Shown piece after piece: positions 58,822-64,000 of a stretch of 64,000 bases of DNA. Location of the stretch: positions 33,021,832-33,085,831 of the forward strand of contig NC_135549.1 of NCBI RefSeq assembly GCF_964340395.1. Reading direction: 5' to 3'. Under the pieces are notes generated by a model. That model saw only the letters and a program-made list of their open reading frames with translations. It searched no databases and was not told the origin of the DNA. The position numbers were made by a program, and so were the translations under genes. How positions within the stretch are numbered: the first letter of the stretch is position 1; every line of letters starts with the position of its first letter. The DNA is from Glandiceps talaboti. Taxonomy: Eukaryota > Hemichordata > Enteropneusta > Spengelidae.

Positions 58822-58902
58822 TCCCACACCTTAAATGGGCTGAGATGGAATATCTCACAATAAGTGTGATATTTTCCATCTCTGCCCATTGGTGTATGGG
58901 AT
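58822..58902. repeat. Imperfect 80-bp inverted repeat
   Basis: atcccacaccttaaatgggc, tgagatggaatat pairs with atattttccatctctgccca, ttggtgtatgggat with a few mismatches. It lies just beyond the 48-bp array. Confidence 0.75.
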
Positions 58903-61900
58903 TTTTGTCCCTTTTTATGGCAGAAAAACAAGTTAAAACCAGGTTATTACTGATTGAAATAACAACACCAAGGACATCTTTACTTTGTGTGTATGTTTTG
59001 TGTAACTCTGCAAAAACATATAGTTCCTTTAATTCACATTCATAACAACTAATTCCAGATATCACATCGTAATATTCAGATCAAGGCTTCATTGACCTAT
59101 ATACTGCTACTTGTAGTACTAGACAACCTAAATTTGTTAACATTGTTGCAATATACGTGCACAGAGTATGACCGAAAATTCTATGGTTGTTACCGGAGCT
59201 CGAGGCACACGACACAATGGTTCATGATGACCACATAATATTGCTATTGCATGCAGGTTAACAATTAATTGATTGATCTGACAACTTGTAGTCATTGCCA
59301 TTTCTCCGGTTGCACTTCATATAGTCAGTGAGTCACAGGTGTGGGTACCGTACCCATGGTGGCTTGATCATTACAAAGTCTGTTGCAAGCTGGTTTGAAC
59401 ACGAGTAATTTTTCACCTGAAGTGTGTGGATGAACAATCGATATGTTGCGAGGGGAATTCTTCGATCATAACAAAAATGTGTGCGAACTATGGAACATAA
59501 TAAACCAATCAGCAATAGGTTTATAAAACAAAATTTAACTTGCACATTGATACAGAGAGTCCCACACTCAGCTTGCAGGAATGTTCCATGACAAATACTT
59601 ACATAGGCAGCTTGAGAATATGGATAAATGAAGAAATTGGTGAATTAGGACTGGAGACAATAGATATATAATGAATCCCTTACATTTATATGAGATCTAT
59701 CAGAAATTGTCAATACTCCATACATGTACATCCTGCACTCTTCCCTTGAGGTTAACACTCGTTGGCTATATACATTATGAGCACAGTCAAAAATCAAGCC
59801 AACTAGTCATGCCTATCACAGACGCATTGTTGTAAATTTACACATGGCTACAATGTTTACAAGCATTATTTTTAGAGGGCATATCACTTTTACTGAATGG
59901 CAGCCATATTTGTGGTTAAAAATCATTATTTACTGCATAACTGAAAAACTGTAATACATATAAAGATGCCATGCACATGTGTACCTTGATATTATCAGGA
60001 ACGAGCTATCTTCGGAGTCCTTGACATACAGGGGTAATTATCAAAATCAAGCCAATTCTTACCTATCACAGACACATTGTAGTGTTTACACATTACCAAT
60101 TGCTCTTAAATCATGTTTACAAGCAAAAGAACTATAGGCAAGCATTTAGTTTTGGTAATTTTTGCCCATATTTATAGTAAACAATCACTGTATTTAATAT
60201 TGCATAACTAAACAACTTCAGCATAGACATTATTCATATACCATCAAATTTAAGCTATTAATGACATATTGCAGAATATACTTTGTAGCAATTACATGTG
60301 GTGAATATCTTTTAGATAATGCCATAATGCAGAATCAGATATTACACTATGCATTACTTTTAGTACTCATATAGTTTACTCAATGGCAGCCATACAGTCA
60401 TGATGTAAACTTTAAATTTTAGACATAGACCTTTGACCTTTGACCTGGATCTTCAGGTTCAATTACTGAAATGCAGCAATCCCCTTCATTATCACAGACA
60501 CTTTGCAGTATTTATTTGTTGCCACCAATTTCTTTAAGTGATGTCTCCATTCAGTCACATTTGGGGGGGGGGGGGGGGGCCTATGTGTACTATGAAGACT
60601 TGTTGGTATTTTAACACAGTGTACCGTGGCACATTATTGACAATTGAATAATTACCCTCAAATTGCAATGGCAGTCACTGATAAAACTGTGAGTGCAGTA
60701 AATTTCTTTTGGGTAATATTTGATATTAAGTATTGTATATGACAGGTGGAAATATTGTGGGGCTGATGATCATGGTGGCCATTAATAAAGTTATAGTACT
60801 TTAACATGAAGAGAAGAATGTCCTAAACCTAGATCCATGACCCTACACTGATGGCTTTATAATAACGTTGGTAATTCTATTGGTAACAGAAAATAGAAAA
60901 CTATCAGTATATGTAACACAAGACAGAACTGAATGTGTCGCGTATAAACATTTTTTGAAAACAGTTAGAAGCCTTTAATTATCATGTTTATAGTTCTAGA
61001 CTATCATGTATCATTGTTTATACCAACGTCTTTTCCTACGTCTTACAAAAACTGGTTGTTTGACACTGCTGTACACTATATACTATACTTATTCAAGTAG
61101 TGTTTTAACATGTTATGAGAGACTGTAACAAGAATTGTAATGAAATGTTGTTGTTGAATATAGCCTCAGTCCAGTCAGTGTGTTGTTGGGCAGTAGAGTC
61201 AGTGTATCGTAGCAATAAAGTGAGATTGTTGGATCACTACATTTGTTGTAGATTAATTGCAAAGAGTCATGAACTTCAAAAATTTACCTCAAACAATTAT
61301 GATTAGCACCAAAACTGTAAGTCAAGCACTACAAAAAAAAATATTTTTCCTACATTAGGAGTAAAGTCTGCAGTGCAGATCTCAGCCCATAATACTTATG
61401 ATTGAGATTCAGATTCACATTGCGATTTTCTGTAGATGAGACTATATATAGGACTAGCTTTATATTGTCCTCCATTGTGAATCTGATTCTAAAACTGATA
61501 CTCCCATGCTGAGACCAACTTTATCATTTTCGGAATACAGTGCGTCCCATGCTTTACAAGTGGAAGTCCATAAACTCATGATTAGTATCACCTTGAAGCT
61601 ACATGTACAGTGTAAATGGGCCACCGATGCTCAATCTTGATATTTCAGGATGTTGTCCTTCCATAAAAGCTTTCTGAGAAATTAGACATGAGATATTCTC
61701 ATCAGCAACTATGAGGAAACTACACATCTCAAATTCTCAATACAATTGTGTAATAATCAGGACAAATTGTGGTCATAATGTACCACCCAAAATAGTTTAA
61801 ACTATTTTTCAAATATTAGTTTATTTTCTTTCAAAGAAGGAAAGGCAATGGTAAAATTAGATATATATTGTATCAATTAAAACTACATATACATAAATTT

Positions 61901-63581
61901 GCCCTGTCCACGTACCTATAAATATAATAAAACAACTAAATGAGAAGCATTGTATGACTCTCAACTCATCATCAATACAGGTGTGCTTAATATTTAGATT
62001 AATGCAAGAAGTCTTTCATTTAGTCATGATCGTTTTCCTGAGTATCACAGACAACTTTAGTAAAACTAGATTTATGTTTCATGTAAATTATTTCAATATG
62101 CCCATTTTCATATTTTAGATATTTTATTGTGCATTCAATTTAGTAGACCAACTCTTCTGCTTGCACTAAGTACTGGACAATTTAAACTTTGCTGGCTTGC
62201 CAAGTCAGTGGAGACTGCTTTCAACAAAACGCCATTATCTTGACTGTTGCTATGGGTATGGTTTATTGCTATACATACATTTGTCCATTTTGAATGTTTA
62301 TCTACATTTTAGCTAATAGTCACAGGCATCATTATCTCCAAGCATGGGTATATATTGACAATGTGTTCTAGATGTCTGTATCTTTCCATATATATAACAA
62401 TGTGTTCTAGAAGTCTATCTTTCCATATGTACATAGGTCATGATTAATATTATAATAGTGGGACTCAAAATTAACTTTACTGACTACTTGTCCATCAGGC
62501 AAGTGAACTACAATTGTCATAAGGGCAAACCTACTTGCCCACAGTATTTCATGATTATCAATCTCTAATAGTTACCAATAGTTCATTACATTTAATTGTG
62601 CATCAGTGTTGGTCGTCTTGACCTCTGTCCTTTTGTCAACCAGTGTTTAGTTGCTTGGGCTGGCTCAAACAGATGAATAGCTAGCAGGGCCTTGTAAGGG
62701 TATTTGCATTAGCGTATTAAGTGTTTCTTATCAGGACTAGATCTCCAGTCAGATTTTATTATGTTCATGCATGGTCCCCTTTCATAGCATGCAGTTCAAA
62801 GGGCTAGATATTTAATAATAATATTTCTGCCACCATTCAAGATGTTATGAAATCTTGCTTTATGATGGAAGAAGAGGAAAGGCCACAACTCTCTCTGAGG
62901 TTTATTTCTGATATTAGCTGGAGCAGTTTTACTGCTGAAGGATTTCAATTCCTTGTCCTGACAACTTACAATGTCAAAGTCATTATTCCTTAAGGGAATT
63001 GAAAAGTGTTGAATAAACTGTTGTAGTTCTGACAATCATCACTACCATGAACAATCAATTGATCTCTTTCATCTCTTGGCCACAGTGAAATATCAAACAC
63101 TGTTGATGCTGAAGATACTACACTTTGCAGGAATGGATTAAATCTTTATTAAATCTTTTTATTTTTAAAAATAAAAAAAAACTTGCATGAAGTACAATGT
63201 CATAGTACAAATAATTACACCTGGATTGTCTAATAGGTATTTCCCCATATCTCTATACAGTAAGATAAATATGTCCCTATTTACAAATCAAAAGCACTCC
63301 TCTGAGTAGCTCTGTGGCAAGGTCAGGAGTAACATCTTTTTCACTCAGTTTCTCGTGTGAGGGTTATTTTTCATCGTCATAAAACTGGTTTCCCTTGTTT
63401 ATAAATTAAAAATCCAAAGTGAATTCCAAATCCTCATCCATATTGCCACTTCAATGTATTCATTTGAGTTTTTTCTAGATTGAATTTTGATGAATACCTG
63501 TGATTCAGAATCAGATATACATTTGTCAACATTATAAATTGGTTTTATTCTTTTGATATATGATCATGTTCATATTTACAG
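58903..63581. other. 4.7 kb with no gene recognised
   Basis: AT-rich and mostly unique-looking. It has a G-run at 60564-60580 next to a tctccattcagtcaca motif shared with 37550, and short repeats such as caatgtgttctagaagtcta (62360-62415). Open frames at 61115-61306 and 62796-63035 are unassigned. Confidence 0.5.
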
Positions 63582-63689
63582 TGCTGAAGATATGAAATTC
63601 CTAGCAATCTATTTTAAACCTGAGAATTATATTGATGACTGTACTTTGTATGATAGAGTTATTGAAATTAGTGGGGGCCTGTACACTAG
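63582..63689 (+). CDS. Candidate internal exon, family unknown
   Basis: Acceptor catatttacag and donor ACTAG/gtaatg enclose 108 bases open in one phase: (S)AEDMKFLAIYFKPENYID then DCTLYDRVIEISGGLYTR. Composition is protein-like and there are no stops. Entry needs two preceding bases and exit leaves AG, so the exon is phase-symmetric and would also join in frame after exon 10 (35214), though 28 kb away. I do not recognise the family, and the call rests on splice signals and composition alone. Confidence 0.4.
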
Positions 63690-64000
63690 GTAATGTATGA
63701 TGAAGTGGTATGTTTGTATGAATAAATGGAAAGACTGGCCAGTCGACGTGTTTGTGGTATAATTTGGAAGTACATAGTCAATAGCCACTCAGGAAATATT
63801 TATTCTAAGATTCAGTTGAGTATTTCTCTGTGATGTCATTTCTTCATTAAAGTACATGTTGACAAAATGGATCAATCTGATTCTGAATTTGAGATTTTCA
63901 AAAATCTTACTTTCCAAAATTTGTTTACTGAAAAAAGCTTTTTGGCAGCTTTATGGCACATGTTCTTTATTAAATTTTACTCATCTTCGCAGAATTCTAG
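63690..64000. other. Noncoding window end
   Basis: No exon recognised. A possible acceptor (cttcgcag) lies 8 bases before the window edge but cannot be tested here. Confidence 0.3.

Overview
This is AT-rich animal nuclear DNA. It has spliced exons with GT/AG borders, introns of up to several kb, many microsatellites and minisatellites, LINE, BEL/Pao, SINE, Helitron-like and DNA-transposon remnants, and no operon structure. The mobile-element mix (pearl/DINE-like Helitrons with CCGT microsatellites, BEL/Pao, and a transposon protein with an acidic tail) and the long pure poly-G/poly-C runs suggest a marine invertebrate. The sequence does not fix the species.

The only gene-like structure is a chain of small plus-strand exons. 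Exons 1-7 (7169-27273) are clearly related to the heterotrimeric kinesin-2 motor KIF3B. Exons 9-10 (30419-30503 and 35084-35214) resemble the pseudokinase domain of KSR (kinase suppressor of Ras). Exon 8 (29827-29884) is unrecognised and lies between them. All exons are free of stops, have plausible splice sites and join in phase. Whole conserved blocks are absent, however, including the kinesin switch II block and the N-lobe/hinge of the kinase. The surviving catalytic motifs are altered (P-loop GQIGMGKT, switch I SSNSH, DFG changed to DSG). Exons 2-4 exist twice in a 3 kb direct duplication (8378-11453 and 18561-21286). The locus is either a decayed pseudogene pair or a catalytically dead chimeric gene. 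A further candidate exon of unknown family lies at 63582-63689.

The rest is repeats. 1-5407: partial TTAA-type transposon, LINE reverse-transcriptase and endonuclease fragments, a MITE. 8461-9569 and 19778-20673: two Helitron-like elements with 151-bp core repeats. 11818-12890: an inverted-pair element and a MITE holding a perfect 168-bp palindrome. 23651-25729: transposon with a broken ORF, set among 205-bp tandem repeats. 31545-32470: element with inverted subterminal motif arrays. 38036-44600: 40-bp minisatellite interrupted by a BEL/Pao copy without integrase and by a solo LTR. 44801-44985: tRNA-derived SINE. 45226-55095: a duplicated block, one copy of which holds a 2.7 kb terminal-inverted-repeat element. 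56044-58790: about 55 copies of a 48-bp unit. 59050-63581: no gene seen.
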